Shown here: piece by piece, positions 19,207 through 29,173 of the stretch
Position numbering within the stretch: the stretch's first letter is position 1
Layout of the letters: each line of letters starts with the position of its first letter
DNA from: Paenibacillus sp. FSL A5-0031
Lineage (GTDB): Bacteria; Bacillota; Bacilli; Paenibacillales; Paenibacillaceae
Assembly: GCF_001956295.1 (NCBI RefSeq)
Contig: NZ_MRTD01000016.1
Span: 1 to 64,000 of the forward strand
Direction of reading: 5' to 3'
DNA length: 64,000 nucleotides
The notes under the pieces: generated by a model
The model's input: only the letters and a program-made list of their open reading frames with translations
Database searches by the model: none
What the model was told of the DNA's origin: nothing
Position numbers and translations under genes: made by a program

Positions 19207-20741
19207 TTTCCGTTCCGTTCCTCTCCATGATGCATTCCTATAATTTGATCCATGACATAGACGCTGCCTTTAAGAGCTTTCGCTTGTTTCTTCAGCTTTG
19301 CCGCAATCCTCGGAATATCATCTGCCGCAAGCGCTACTCTGCCATCCCATAACATGAGTGACAAAGAAAGCGTTACACCCTCCTGATCAATGAGATTCCC
19401 CTCTCTATCCTCAACCGTCGTTACTTGGGCGCCGCCGTAAAATGCTTTAATCCCGCTATCGAAACGCTTAATCATAGCCTGACATAGTTGCTCCGCCGAA
19501 TCTGCTCTCATTACCACGATGAAATCATCACCGCCTATATGTCCGACAAAGTCGTCGCATGCTCCGAGCTGATCAAGCTCCATGCGCAGAATATCTCCCA
19601 AATAGCGAATCAAATTATCACCGAGCCCAAAACCAAAGGAATCGTTATACCATTTAAAATAGTCCAAGTCCGCATAGACGACAGCAAACGGCTCACCTTG
19701 TCCGATCCGCCGGCTCAATTCTAGCTGAATTTCCTCGTTCCCCGGCAGTCCCGTAAGCGGATTAGCTGTTCGTGCTGCCTCCGTGCGAAGCGCCGTCATG
19801 CATTCCAAAATAGACCTGATCGTAGCTGCTCCTGCCATCTGCCCATCCTTCGTAATGAGAACGACATCGTATAGCTGCGAGAAATCCCTTGCCATTGCCA
19901 GCTGAGATACATGCTCGACAGTAAGCTGCTCATCCACAATAAGCGGTTGATTGTTCATAATCCGCTCAATCGGTCTGTTCCAATAAAGAGGCAGCCCGAA
20001 TTGCCCAGCTAACATTTGATGCAGCTTCTCTTTCATTAAGATGCCTATCGGTCTGCCTTTATCGACAATGACCGCGCCTTGCGCCTTCGCATTCGTATCG
20101 AAAAAATAAGCAACCTCGGACACCCTGGCCCGGGCAGGAAATATCGGAAAAGGTGCGGCAATCCCGCCAATTCGAACGGTTCGGCTATAGTTCCCCGGCA
20201 AATGCAGCTGCTGCACTGGCTCGCCTGCTCCGATGATCTGACTGTAGTTTTCTATTTTCGGTTTGCCTTCGGCTAGAGATTCTTGGCGGTTCCTTCCGAG
20301 AGTAACGTTATATGCGCTTTGCTCCATTGCATCAAGAATCATCCGATAAACAACCGACTCCGAGGAACGGCCGGTTGCTGGAGGGTATGCAGTTGAAAGA
20401 CCTATGCTTACCTCCAGATCGGTGTCTGAGAAAGCCCCGTCTTCCTTTTTTGCATCAGACTTCCTTAGCCTATCAATAAGCCGCTCCATCGCTTTCTCGA
20501 CCACTCGAATGATCGGTTCATCCTTCTGCTGCCGATCAAATAAATAAAAGTAATCCCATTCAAGGCGCTGACGCCAGAAAAGCCTTGCCTCCGTGCCCTC
20601 CCATAGCTGCAATGCTGATTCTGCTGCTGTGTTCCCGAGGCGAAAACGGACGTAAATGACACCGATTCCGCCTTCATGCCAGCGCTCTTTTATGCTGCGG
20701 AGCATATCTCGATTGAATAAACCAACCCCGACTCCATTCAT
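19203..20741 (-). CDS. GGDEF-domain protein with CBS-type module (diguanylate cyclase)
   Basis: A 512-residue cytosolic protein. An N-terminal domain (about 1-160) of unknown family is followed by a CBS-like sensor region (about 190-310) and a C-terminal GGDEF domain (about 330-490). The active-site loop reads GGDDF instead of GGDEF or GGEEF, a rarer variant that is often still active. The RxxD inhibitory site expected just upstream is not seen (ACDDFVGHI), so product inhibition may be absent. The N-terminal part resembles another nucleotide-cyclase-like fold (GLSTAYPPATGR), which I cannot assign with confidence. Coupled to the EAL phosphodiesterase gene downstream. The CBS-like region resembles the one in the chemotaxis-type protein at 25494-26747. 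Confidence 0.88.
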   Translation of the reverse strand: MNGVGVGLFNRDMLRSIKERWHEGGIGVIYVRFRLGNTAAESALQLWEGTEARLFWRQRLEWDYFYLFDRQQKDEPIIRVVEKAMERLIDRLRKSDAKKEDGAFSDTDLEVSIGLSTAYPPATGRSSESVVYRMILDAMEQSAYNVTLGRNRQESLAEGKPKIENYSQIIGAGEPVQQLHLPGNYSRTVRIGGIAAPFPIFPARARVSEVAYFFDTNAKAQGAVIVDKGRPIGILMKEKLHQMLAGQFGLPLYWNRPIERIMNNQPLIVDEQLTVEHVSQLAMARDFSQLYDVVLITKDGQMAGAATIRSILECMTALRTEAARTANPLTGLPGNEEIQLELSRRIGQGEPFAVVYADLDYFKWYNDSFGFGLGDNLIRYLGDILRMELDQLGACDDFVGHIGGDDFIVVMRADSAEQLCQAMIKRFDSGIKAFYGGAQVTTVEDREGNLIDQEGVTLSLSLMLWDGRVALAADDIPRIAAKLKKQAKALKGSVYVMDQIIGMHHGEERNGN

Positions 20742-20876
20742 GCCAATCCCCTCAATCGACTATCGTCTATTTCAGTTCCTTTATGTATTACTTTACCAGC
20801 CAATTGTGAATAGAGATGCATAAAAGGATTAACTTGCGGTAAAATTCGACATTTTTCTTAGTTCTTTTCTCCTAAA

Positions 20877-20910
20877 CAAAAAAACCGTCCAGCAGCTAAG
20901 CGTGGGCGGT
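20877..20910 (-). terminator. Terminator of the pst-phoU operon
   Basis: Minus strand GACCGCCC, loop, GGACGGT followed by seven T. It lies 22 bases after the phoU stop and separates the phosphate operon from the GGDEF gene. Confidence 0.8.
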
Positions 20911-20931
20911 CTTAAGTATGTTTTCAGTAGG

Positions 20932-21594
20932 TTATACGTTCAAATCCGGACGATTGCCCGTTACGAGATAAACGACGCTCTCACCGATGTTCGTCGCGTG
21001 ATCACCGAATCTTTCGAGGTAACGTCCGACGAGAGTAAGTAGCGATGACTGTGTAATGTTGCGAGGGTTTTCCATCATAAGGGAATAAAGCTCGCGCGTA
21101 ATTTGTCCATACAGGGCATCAACCTGATCGTCGTCCTTCGCCATTTTGTAAGCAAGGTCCACGTTTTCTTGAATAAACGATTGAATGGACTCGTATGTCA
21201 TAAGCTGAACAATTTCTGCCATACGCGGCAAATCGATTAACGGTTTTATTAGCTCCTGACCCTCTAAACGCAATACAACCTTAGCAATATCAACGGAGAG
21301 ATCGCCCATACGCTCCAAATCGCTTGCAATCTTAAACGAGGACAGAATTCTTCTCAAATCCTTGGCAACAGGCTGCTGCGTAGCGATCAGCTTCGAGCCG
21401 ATTTCCGTAATCTTTTCTTCCATTTGGTTAAGCGACGGGTCCAGCTTTATGACCTGCTTCGCACGGTCAACATCAACGGTTTTTAATGCTTCCATCGATT
21501 CTACGAGCGCTTTTTCAACAAAAGTACCCATATCAATCAGCAAATTATGAAGATGCTCTAGTCCTTGGTCAAACTCTTTACGCGTGGTCATCAT
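20932..21594 (-). CDS. phoU: Phosphate signalling protein PhoU
   Basis: A 220-residue all-helical protein with two PhoU repeats (about residues 15-105 and 117-207); the metal-binding style stretch DLERMGDLSVDIAK and its partner RYLERFGDHATNIGE are seen. PhoU links the Pst transporter to PhoR and lowers phosphate uptake when phosphate is ample. The frame can start at 21603, but GGGGGAA lies only two bases before that ATG and ten before the ATG at 21594, which I prefer. Last gene of the operon. Confidence 0.94.
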   Translation of the reverse strand: MMTTRKEFDQGLEHLHNLLIDMGTFVEKALVESMEALKTVDVDRAKQVIKLDPSLNQMEEKITEIGSKLIATQQPVAKDLRRILSSFKIASDLERMGDLSVDIAKVVLRLEGQELIKPLIDLPRMAEIVQLMTYESIQSFIQENVDLAYKMAKDDDQVDALYGQITRELYSLMMENPRNITQSSLLTLVGRYLERFGDHATNIGESVVYLVTGNRPDLNV

Positions 21595-21699
21595 GAACGG
21601 CATTCCCCCTACAAGGTTTGTAAAACAACATCATTCGCAAAGCCAAAATCATATGATTCAGCCTCTTGAATAGAAGTTTTCTCCCACGATCCGTCCGGC

Positions 21700-22455
21700 T
21701 TAGCCGAAACGTCCGCTTATATAATCTTCTGTGCGCTGATCGGTTGGATTGGAGAACAGCTTCTCCGTATCCGAGTATTCAACGACCTCGCCATTCAAGA
21801 AAAACACCGTTTGATTGGATACGCGGGCTGCCTGGTGCATGTTGTGAGTAACCATCACGATTGTGTATTTATCTTTCAATTCTTGAGCAAGCTCTTCAAT
21901 TTTCAGCGTGGAAATCGGGTCAAGCGCTGATGTCGCCTCATCCATAAGCAAAATATTTGGGTTTACTGCAAGTGCGCGGGCAATACAAAGGCGCTGCTGC
22001 TGTCCACCAGATAAACCGAACGCGGAACGTTTCAAGTGATCCTTTACTTCCTCCCACAATACCGCGGATTTCAAGCTTGTTTCTACAATTTCATCGAGCT
22101 CGCGCTTGCTAGTAATACCATGCAGGCGAGGACCGTATGCCACGTTATCATAAATTGATTTCGGGAATGGGTTCGGCTGTTGGAATACCATGCCGACCTT
22201 TTTGCGCAGTGTTTCAACATCCACTTCATTCGAGTAAATTTCAGTACCGCCAATGGCGATACCTCCCTCAATCCGAGTGCCCGGTATCATATCGTTCATA
22301 CGGTTTAGTGTACGAAGCAAAGTTGACTTTCCGCAGCCGGATGGACCGATGAATGCAGTGATTGCTTTCTCAGGTATCGTTAGCGTTACATCCTTCAAAG
22401 CGTGGAAAGCGCCGTAAAACAAATTCAGCTTGTTAATATTAATAAGTGCTTCCAT
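21700..22455 (-). CDS. pstB: Phosphate ABC transporter ATP-binding protein PstB
   Basis: A 251-residue ATPase that energises phosphate import through PstA/PstC. Walker [10 protein letters not shown] is near residues 36-44, the [13 protein letters not shown] stretch is specific for PstB, then [30 protein letters not shown] and VTHNMHQA. It lies 12 bases after pstA with an AGGAGGA site and is followed by phoU. Confidence 0.97.
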   Translation of the reverse strand: MEALININKLNLFYGAFHALKDVTLTIPEKAITAFIGPSGCGKSTLLRTLNRMNDMIPGTRIEGGIAIGGTEIYSNEVDVETLRKKVGMVFQQPNPFPKSIYDNVAYGPRLHGITSKRELDEIVETSLKSAVLWEEVKDHLKRSAFGLSGGQQQRLCIARALAVNPNILLMDEATSALDPISTLKIEELAQELKDKYTIVMVTHNMHQAARVSNQTVFFLNGEVVEYSDTEKLFSNPTDQRTEDYISGRFG

Positions 22456-22467
22456 ATCGTTTTCCTC

Positions 22468-23343
22468 CTAAATATTCTTCTGATACTTGTTGCGAAGCAA
22501 AATAGCCGAAAAGTTCATTAGCAACAGCAGCGCTAGTAAAACGATAATACCGCTGGCCGCAAGCTCCTTGAATTCAAGCTGTGGCTTAGACAACCAGTTG
22601 TACACTTGAATAGGAATAACCGTAAACGAATCCTTAAGACCTTCTGGCAAAAAGGCAACATACGTTAATGCTCCGATCATAACTAGCGGTGCCGTCTCTC
22701 CAATTGCACGAGACATAGCAAGAATGACGCCAGTTAGTACGCCCGGAAGAGCTGAGGGCATAACAGAGCGAGAAACGGTCTGCCACTTGGTTGCGCCTAG
22801 AGCGAACGAAGCATCACGGCGTGATTTCGGAACGGCACGAATTGCTTCTTGTGCAGATACGATAATAATAGGAAGCACAAGCAGCGTCATTGTGAGCGCC
22901 CCTGCAATGAGGCTGCGATCAAGCGCGAGCAATCGTACGAACAAGGTTAAGCCCAAAATACCGTATACGATGGACGGAACGCCCGCTAGTGTACTGATAT
23001 TAAGCTGAATCATTCGGGTAATCCGGCCCTTTTTCGCATATTCCTCCAAGAAAATCGCAGCTCCTACTCCAAAAATAAAGGAAATAGGCGCCATAATAAG
23101 CAGCATGTAAATTGTACCAACCAGCGCCGACTTCATTCCGGAACCGTCCGCTTTGCGAGACGGGAAGTTCGTGAATAGATCAGGCTGGAGCCTTGCAATA
23201 CCGTCGATCAAAATATCTACGATTAACGCGCAAAGCGCGAGAACGCCGATGGAAGTGGCGGCGACGAACAGGATATGAAGCATCCAATCCTTTTTCCTAC
23301 GATTAGCAATTTGTTTGCGGTTTGCATCTAGAAATATGTTCAT
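22468..23343 (-). CDS. pstA: Phosphate ABC transporter permease PstA
   Basis: A 291-residue inner-membrane permease with six helices and the transporter coupling motif (EAIRAVPKSRRDASFALGATKWQT), in which the EAA loop meets PstB. I take the ATG at 23343, one base beyond the pstC stop, because AGAGGAG precedes it; the longer frame from 23385 would overlap pstC. It forms the phosphate channel together with PstC. Confidence 0.96.
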   Translation of the reverse strand: MNIFLDANRKQIANRRKKDWMLHILFVAATSIGVLALCALIVDILIDGIARLQPDLFTNFPSRKADGSGMKSALVGTIYMLLIMAPISFIFGVGAAIFLEEYAKKGRITRMIQLNISTLAGVPSIVYGILGLTLFVRLLALDRSLIAGALTMTLLVLPIIIVSAQEAIRAVPKSRRDASFALGATKWQTVSRSVMPSALPGVLTGVILAMSRAIGETAPLVMIGALTYVAFLPEGLKDSFTVIPIQVYNWLSKPQLEFKELAASGIIVLLALLLLMNFSAILLRNKYQKNI

Positions 23344-23344
23344 C

Positions 23345-24295
23345 TTAGTACTCCTCTCTGAATCTTCTTGCAATGTACTGGGCAAGAATATTGAGTAGGA
23401 ATGTAATGACGAACAACGTCATGCCGACCGCGAAGATCGATCCATACTCAACCGTTCCATGCGGCGTATCCCCAAGGCTGACCTGAACGATATAAGCGGT
23501 CATCGTCTGGATGCTCTCGAGCGGATTAGCCGTCATATTAGGTGTAGAGCCTGCCGCTACCGTAACGATCATCGTCTCGCCGATCGCCCTTGAGAAAGCA
23601 AGTACGGCAGAAGCCACGATACCCGAGAAGGCTGCTGGCACAACGATTTTCAAAGCAACCTCGAACCGTGTTGCGCCAAGCGCATAAGCGCCGTCACGCA
23701 AGCTGCGCGGTACAGAGGACATCGCATCCTCACTTAGCGAGCAAACCATAGGAATAATCATAATACCCACAACAATACCGGCACTTAATGCATTGAACAC
23801 GCCGGCGCTATGAAAAATACTTTGAATAAGCGGTGTAACCAAGCTAAGAGCAAAGTAACCATATACGATGGTTGGAACTCCTGCGAGTACCTCCAATATC
23901 GGTTTAATTACTTTACGAACCCGCTTCGGTGCATATTCTGATAAGTAAATGGCACTTGCAAGCCCTAGTGGGATAGCGACTAAACAAGCGATAAACGTAA
24001 TCATGAGCGTGCCTGACAGGAGCGGCAAAACGCCGAAGCTTTTGGGCGGAATTAACGGTGACCATTTGGTCCCAAACAAGAAATCAAAAATCGGTATTTT
24101 TTGAAAAAACTGATAGGTCTCTGAGATGAGTGTGACGACAATACCTATTGTAGTTAGAACAGATACGGATGCACACAGGAACAATAGGATTGGCATCAAT
24201 TTGTTCATGATGCTTACGCGTTTATTTTTGAAATCATAGACTTCCTTGCTGTTTGTTTGAGCCTTACTGACCGTTTGCAGCCCTTGGCTTGGCAT
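23345..24295 (-). CDS. pstC: Phosphate ABC transporter permease PstC
   Basis: A 316-residue six-helix permease with a cytosolic N-terminal tail of about 30 residues. The coupling motif [20 protein letters not shown] and the [15 protein letters not shown] stretch identify PstC. The ATG has a GGAGGA site. A terminator-like hairpin in the gap after pstS means that less of this gene than of pstS should be transcribed. Confidence 0.96.
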   Translation of the reverse strand: MPSQGLQTVSKAQTNSKEVYDFKNKRVSIMNKLMPILLFLCASVSVLTTIGIVVTLISETYQFFQKIPIFDFLFGTKWSPLIPPKSFGVLPLLSGTLMITFIACLVAIPLGLASAIYLSEYAPKRVRKVIKPILEVLAGVPTIVYGYFALSLVTPLIQSIFHSAGVFNALSAGIVVGIMIIPMVCSLSEDAMSSVPRSLRDGAYALGATRFEVALKIVVPAAFSGIVASAVLAFSRAIGETMIVTVAAGSTPNMTANPLESIQTMTAYIVQVSLGDTPHGTVEYGSIFAVGMTLFVITFLLNILAQYIARRFREEY

Positions 24296-24342
24296 TGCAG
24301 CGTCCTCCTTCTTGCCTTTACAATTCGTTTACATTTGTGCCG

Positions 24343-24372
24343 ATAAAAAGGTGATGTCCCTCGAGACACCAC
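24343..24372 (-). terminator. Attenuating hairpin between pstS and pstC
   Basis: Minus strand GTGGTGTC and GACATCAC (one G-U pair) with a 6-base loop, followed by CTTTTTATC. A partial terminator after the binding-protein gene is common in pst operons and would raise PstS over the permeases. It could instead protect the pstS mRNA end. Confidence 0.6.
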
Positions 24373-24397
24373 ACATTTTCATCAGGTCGTTTGTTGC

Positions 24398-25393
24398 TTA
24401 TTTAATTTTTGCTGCTTCTGTTGCGTATTGCTCATCTGGAAGTGATACATAACCAACTTCGCCAGCAAAAGTACCGATGTTGTTGATATAGTATTTAACG
24501 AATGCGTTCACTTCTGGACGCTCAAGCTCTTTATTGTTTGCATAGATGAAGAGTGGACGGGACAATGGAGCATAAGTGCCGTCTTTAATTGTGTCATAAG
24601 TTGGTGCAATAGCGCCTTTGCCGCCGTCTACAGGAACAACTTTCAATTTATCTTGGTTTTCTTCAAAGTAAGCAAAACCGAAGTAGCCAATGCCGTATTT
24701 GCTGCCTGCTACGCCTTGAACAAGTGCGTTGTCATCTTCAGAGAAGCTGATTGCTTTATCATTGCGAATGCCTGCTTTTTCAAGAATAGCTTCATTAAAG
24801 TAGTCATAAGTTCCGGAATCAGCGCCTGGTGAGAACATTACGATCGGCTCAGCAGGGAAAGTGTCGCGAACGTCTTTCCAAGTAGTTACTGTGCTGCCAG
24901 TTGTAAAGATCTTGTTCAACTCTTCTACTGTCAAGTGGTCGATGAAGTCATTGTCTTTGCTTACAACGACAGACAAACCGTCAAATGCTACAGAAAGCTC
25001 TGTATATTCGATGCCAGCTGTTTTACAAGCTGCTGCTTCTTCTTCTTTAATAGGACGGGAAGCATCTGCAATGGCAATTTCGCCTGCGCAAAATTGTTTG
25101 AAGCCGCCGCCTGTGCCAGATACGCCAACCGGTACTCGTACATCTTTGTGCTCTTTGTTGAATTCTTCAGCTGCAGCTTCTGTAAGTGGGAACACTGTGC
25201 TTGAACCATCAATTTTAATCTCGCCTGATAATTTCACATCTTCACCAGCTGGTGCGTTTGTTGCAGTGTTATTCTTAGATCCTGTATTTTCAGAACCTTT
25301 ATTTCCGCTATTATTACCACATGCAGCTGCGAATACGAGCAGCGTCACCATCGACAACATTAGAATTCCTTTAAACCCTTTTTTCTTTAACAA
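24398..25393 (-). CDS. pstS: Phosphate-binding lipoprotein PstS
   Basis: The extracytoplasmic phosphate receptor of the Pst system. The signal peptide ends in the lipobox FAAAC, so the mature protein is lipid-anchored at that cysteine. Family motifs: KIDGSSTVFPLTEAAAEEF, GVSGTGGGFKQFCAGE and SPGADSGTYDYF, which line the phosphate pocket. The frame can begin at a GTG at 25402, but AGGAG lies right before it; the TTG at 25393, eight bases after AGGAG, is the better start (331 residues). A Pho box upstream predicts induction by PhoP in phosphate starvation. Confidence 0.96.
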   Translation of the reverse strand: MLKKKGFKGILMLSMVTLLVFAAACGNNSGNKGSENTGSKNNTATNAPAGEDVKLSGEIKIDGSSTVFPLTEAAAEEFNKEHKDVRVPVGVSGTGGGFKQFCAGEIAIADASRPIKEEEAAACKTAGIEYTELSVAFDGLSVVVSKDNDFIDHLTVEELNKIFTTGSTVTTWKDVRDTFPAEPIVMFSPGADSGTYDYFNEAILEKAGIRNDKAISFSEDDNALVQGVAGSKYGIGYFGFAYFEENQDKLKVVPVDGGKGAIAPTYDTIKDGTYAPLSRPLFIYANNKELERPEVNAFVKYYINNIGTFAGEVGYVSLPDEQYATEAAKIK

Positions 25394-25458
25394 CTCTACC
25401 ACTCCTCTTATTATGTCTGTAAGGGTTCATCCCCGTGCCTCTTATACTACTAGCCGTT

Positions 25459-25497
25459 TGTAAACCTCGTATTCTGTTTTTGTAAACTCCATGTTAA
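25459..25497 (-). promoter_or_regulatory. Pho box (PhoP binding site) of the pst operon
   Basis: On the minus strand four hexamers are spaced by exactly five bases: TTAACA (25497-25492), TTTACA (25486-25481), a degenerate AGAATA (25475-25470) and TTTACA (25464-25459). This is the direct-repeat pattern bound by PhoP dimers in Bacillus. A TAGTAT that could serve as -10 follows at 25449-25444. The box overlaps the last codons of the upstream gene. Control by PhoP is inferred from the match. Confidence 0.82.
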
Positions 25498-26747
25498 AAA
25501 TAAGATTGCTGTAATTTTTTCATTTCGACTGCGATATGAACGGCTTGCTGATGTGCTTGCTCCGATAACACGCCAATTTGCTTCGCGCTATTGCGATTAT
25601 CAGCAGCCGCTCGGAAAAGATGATTAAAGACCTCCACGGCTTCATTGATATTCGCTTCGCTTGCGATCGTCTCCATTCGTCCCGAATGAGCAAGACTTGT
25701 TGTTTGCGTAATGGCATCAACTATCGTTTTCGTCAACGTCGTAATTTCGTTCGCAAATTGCTTCGTTTGGCCTGCCAGCTTCATCACTTCACCAGCTACT
25801 ACTGCAAACCCGCGCCCATGCTCCCCTGCACGGGCTGCTTCTATAGAAGCATTCAGCGCGAGCAGATTACTCATCTCTGCCAGTTCTTTTATTAATAAAG
25901 AAACTTTGCTGATTGACCCCGCCTCAGATTGAAGCTCATTCATCCGTTTCTCCTGAAGCTCAGAATTCAGCGTCATAGCGTTAAAAGCTTTTGTTACTTT
26001 ATCCAGCTCGTTTTTGCCGGTTAGGGTCAAATCGACCATATTTACAGACATTGACTCGCCATGTTCAGTTGACTTGCGAACGCTGCTGACGGCTTGTTCG
26101 ATCTCTCTCACCCGCTGCTCTGCTGAGCGAATCGTACTCATTTGCGCATCAACGGCTTCCTGCTGCAGCAGCCGAGAAATCTTGAGCATGTCCGACACAG
26201 TTAATATACCTGCAAGCTTATTTTTTAACGTAACGATGACACAATCGTAAAGCACACTCTCGTGGCGGCTTAATGCGCTGTCAATGAGCTGCTGCGGTGC
26301 ATAATCATAATCGACTACGAGCGGACTCGCATCCATAAGCTTTGTAATCGGTTTGTCATCATACAAATCTGCGCTAAAGCGATGGCCCAGCTTCAGGAAG
26401 AAACGATTGCGCATCATCAGACCGAAAGGAGCCCCTTGCTCCCCAGTTACGATAATGCACTCACTTTCCGGATGCTTCTTAAACACAGCGATCGTCTGCC
26501 GGCATGTATGCTCTGCGTCTATTGTTGGAGCCTGACGCAAAAAATGATGCAGGCGCGTTGCTTCTGCTTTTACCGGATGAATGGTTATTTCATCAGCACG
26601 CTGCTCCGCTTGCTTAACAGTCCTTTCATCGGTTCCTTTTACCTCAATTGATTGTTGTACGTTTCCGTTAAGTGGTGTGTTTGGAGCAGTACGCTCATTT
26701 TTCTCGATAGCTGATTGTTTTTCTTTATCTAGAACAGTCGCTGTCAC
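25494..26747 (-). CDS. Soluble methyl-accepting chemotaxis-type protein with CBS-like module
   Basis: A 417-residue protein without membrane helix or signal peptide. Residues 1-65 are polar and low-complexity; about 70-210 is a CBS-like sensor module ([42 protein letters not shown]); about 230-417 is the coiled-coil MCP signalling domain with the conserved hairpin tip ([20 protein letters not shown]) that contacts CheA/CheW. It should feed a cytosolic cue into chemotaxis. No che gene is nearby. Its end overlaps the pst Pho box, but it lies upstream of that promoter. The sensor module is like that of the GGDEF protein at 19203-20741. Confidence 0.86.
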   Translation of the reverse strand: MTATVLDKEKQSAIEKNERTAPNTPLNGNVQQSIEVKGTDERTVKQAEQRADEITIHPVKAEATRLHHFLRQAPTIDAEHTCRQTIAVFKKHPESECIIVTGEQGAPFGLMMRNRFFLKLGHRFSADLYDDKPITKLMDASPLVVDYDYAPQQLIDSALSRHESVLYDCVIVTLKNKLAGILTVSDMLKISRLLQQEAVDAQMSTIRSAEQRVREIEQAVSSVRKSTEHGESMSVNMVDLTLTGKNELDKVTKAFNAMTLNSELQEKRMNELQSEAGSISKVSLLIKELAEMSNLLALNASIEAARAGEHGRGFAVVAGEVMKLAGQTKQFANEITTLTKTIVDAITQTTSLAHSGRMETIASEANINEAVEVFNHLFRAAADNRNSAKQIGVLSEQAHQQAVHIAVEMKKLQQSYF

Positions 26748-26918
26748 TTCACCCTCACCCTTCCTTCTTTTTCCTTATGCACTCACTATAGGTCGCAAGC
26801 ATCAATTGAATTAGGTAGAAATGTTATCGGAATGTTAAATTCGACAATATATTTTTTAATTTCCGTAAAAACATGCCTATTGTATTTTCCAATAAGAGAG
26901 TCTTTATGACTAAACATC

Positions 26919-26968
26919 AAAAAAGCTGTGATCCACGTCCAGTTTCCTGTACGCTTCACACAGCTTTT
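26919..26968 (-). terminator. Terminator of the beta-galactosidase gene
   Basis: Arms AAAAGCTGTG and CACAGCTTTT around a 28-base loop, 15 bases after the GH42 stop on the minus strand. The remaining gap to 26748 holds no further clear feature. Confidence 0.75.
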
Positions 26969-26982
26969 CTATGAGGCTAGTA

Positions 26983-29052
26983 TTATTTCGAAGCTCGTTT
27001 CAAGATCCGGCAGCCGTAAGGCTTCAATTCAACACTGTTGTTTAGAGCCGCACCCGTCAACAAATCTGTATACTGCTGAGCATCTAAAGCAACCGAAACC
27101 TTATTTGCACTGAAATTGGATACAAAGACGTAGTCATTCACGCCATCCGTTCTTAATTGTGCAGTTACGCCATGCGGCAGCTCGGAATCAAGAACTCGCT
27201 TGATCCCCTCTTGCTCTATAATTCGAGTCAGAAAATCGTTTGTAAAAGCTGCTTCGTTGCGCGATGCAACATAGTAGGCTTTGCCTGCACCCAAATGATT
27301 TACCGTTAAGGCAGGGCGACCCGCATAGAAATCCTCTCCATATACAGCAAGTGCCTCCGCGCCTTCAAGATGGATGAGATCACAGAGCTCGCTTGCTGTA
27401 TATCGGCCGCTCAGTCCAAGCTTATTTCCGTCCTTCAGCACGACCTGATTGGAATCATGATCATGCAGCGAATCGATCTCCTCAGACCAGATCCCAAGCG
27501 TCTTGCGCAGCGGTCCTGGGAAACCTGTAAGGAAGCATAGATCATTCTCATCAACAATACCTGTCCAATAAGTAGCGATGAAAGTACCGCCATTTTCAAC
27601 AAAACGTTCAATGCGCTCGCCTACACCTGGACGCACCATATATAACATAGGAGCAATAAGGAGCTTGTACGAATCAAAGCTGCATTCCGAATCAATAATG
27701 TCCACTGGCACACCCAGATCCCAGAACGGACGATAATGGCGTTTAGCCGTTTCCTCATAATGAAGTCCGCTATTGCGCGGGCCTTGCGAATCCTTTACTG
27801 CCCAGCGATTTTCCCAATCATAGATGAGCGCTACCTCTGGCTTCACAGTCGTACCTACTACTTCAGTGAGTTTCTCCAAAGCTTCGCCAAGCTCAGCCAC
27901 ATCGCGGAAAACGCGAGTATGCTCATGACCGACATGGTCCACTACTGCACCGTGCAGCTTCTCGCTTGAGCCTCTGCTCTTGCGCCACTGGAAATACTGA
28001 ACAGTATCTGAGCCATGTGCAACCGCTTGAAGCGATGACAGCATATGCATGCCTGGACGCTTCACTTTGCTGATCGGCTGCCAGTTTGTCATGCTAGGTG
28101 TGCTTTCCATCAGCATGAACGGCTTTCCGCCGCCAAGCGAACGAAACACATCATGGTTAAAGCCGATCCATGCCGCTTGCTCGCTGTCGTCTCCGCCATT
28201 GTCGTGCCAAGTTGGATAAGCATCCCACGAAATCATATCGAGCAGTTCTGTAAACTTCCAATAGTTAAGCGGCTCAAAATCAAGCATAAAGTTCGTCGTA
28301 ATCGGAAGCTCGCTGTTAGCAGCGCGCAGCGGAGCAATTTCGTTGCGGCAGAAATCAACCGTTTGATCCGTAACGAATCTTCTCCAGTCAACATTCTGAC
28401 CGTGAACCGCTTTCTCGCCACGATCGGTTGGCGACTCGACTTGGCTCCAATCGGTATACGTATGGCTCCAGAACGTCGTCCACCAAGCATCGTTAAGCGC
28501 TTCTAGTGTACCGTATTTATTTTTCAGCCAGTCGCGGAAAGCGTCTTCACAATACGAGCAGTGACATTCGCCGCCATATTCATTTGATATATGCCAGCCG
28601 ATGACCGCAGGATGATCCGAATAACGTTCAGCCAGCTTCGAGTTCATGATCGTTACCTTCTCGCGATATACAGGTGAGCTGAAGCAGTGGTTGTGACGCG
28701 CACCATGCAAATTACGAATTCCGTTAGGTGCAACGCGCAGCACTTCCGGATATTTTTGAGACATCCATACCGGACGTGCTCCGCTTGGTGTAGCAAGCAA
28801 GGCATAGATGCCGTTAGCAGCAAATTTATCAAGCAACGTGTCCAGCCATTCAAATGTAAATACGCCTTCCTCAGGCTCGATCGCCATCCATGCAAAAATG
28901 CCTACAGACATCACGTTGCAATGTGCAAGCTTCATGAGTCGGATGTCTTCCTCCAGCACCTCGGGATACTTCTGCCATTGATCTGGATTATAATCTGCAC
29001 CATGCAGCATTTGCGGAATTTTTGCACTTATCGGGGGAAATTTCATACTCAT
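26983..29052 (-). CDS. Beta-galactosidase, glycoside hydrolase family 42
   Basis: A 689-residue intracellular retaining galactosidase. The TIM-barrel domain (about 10-390) opens with GADYNPDQW, holds the acid/base E158 in WHISNEYGG and the nucleophile E316 in LMESTPS. The GH42 zinc cysteines are present (NHC and the CHCSYC cluster). A trimerisation domain (about 400-615) and a small C-terminal beta domain follow. GH42 enzymes often act on short beta-galactosides such as galactan or arabinogalactan fragments. The open frame reaches 29067, but the GGAGG site lies inside it, so I start at the ATG at 29052. The divergent AraC-type gene is its likely regulator. Confidence 0.93.
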   Translation of the reverse strand: MSMKFPPISAKIPQMLHGADYNPDQWQKYPEVLEEDIRLMKLAHCNVMSVGIFAWMAIEPEEGVFTFEWLDTLLDKFAANGIYALLATPSGARPVWMSQKYPEVLRVAPNGIRNLHGARHNHCFSSPVYREKVTIMNSKLAERYSDHPAVIGWHISNEYGGECHCSYCEDAFRDWLKNKYGTLEALNDAWWTTFWSHTYTDWSQVESPTDRGEKAVHGQNVDWRRFVTDQTVDFCRNEIAPLRAANSELPITTNFMLDFEPLNYWKFTELLDMISWDAYPTWHDNGGDDSEQAAWIGFNHDVFRSLGGGKPFMLMESTPSMTNWQPISKVKRPGMHMLSSLQAVAHGSDTVQYFQWRKSRGSSEKLHGAVVDHVGHEHTRVFRDVAELGEALEKLTEVVGTTVKPEVALIYDWENRWAVKDSQGPRNSGLHYEETAKRHYRPFWDLGVPVDIIDSECSFDSYKLLIAPMLYMVRPGVGERIERFVENGGTFIATYWTGIVDENDLCFLTGFPGPLRKTLGIWSEEIDSLHDHDSNQVVLKDGNKLGLSGRYTASELCDLIHLEGAEALAVYGEDFYAGRPALTVNHLGAGKAYYVASRNEAAFTNDFLTRIIEQEGIKRVLDSELPHGVTAQLRTDGVNDYVFVSNFSANKVSVALDAQQYTDLLTGAALNNSVELKPYGCRILKRASK

Positions 29053-29173
29053 CTCATCTGCCTCCATTTTCGTCTTGCTTGCGGCTATTATTGGTTATAC
29101 TATAATGATATTCATATTATAGCTTGTTCCTCGAACCAACTATATAACAGTATTTTCGCATCATTATAAAAAT

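Noticed and set aside
26820-26880. Sigma-D promoter of the soluble chemotaxis-type gene
   Set aside because: A CCGATAA-like -10 is present on the minus strand, but no TAAA lies 15-16 bases upstream.
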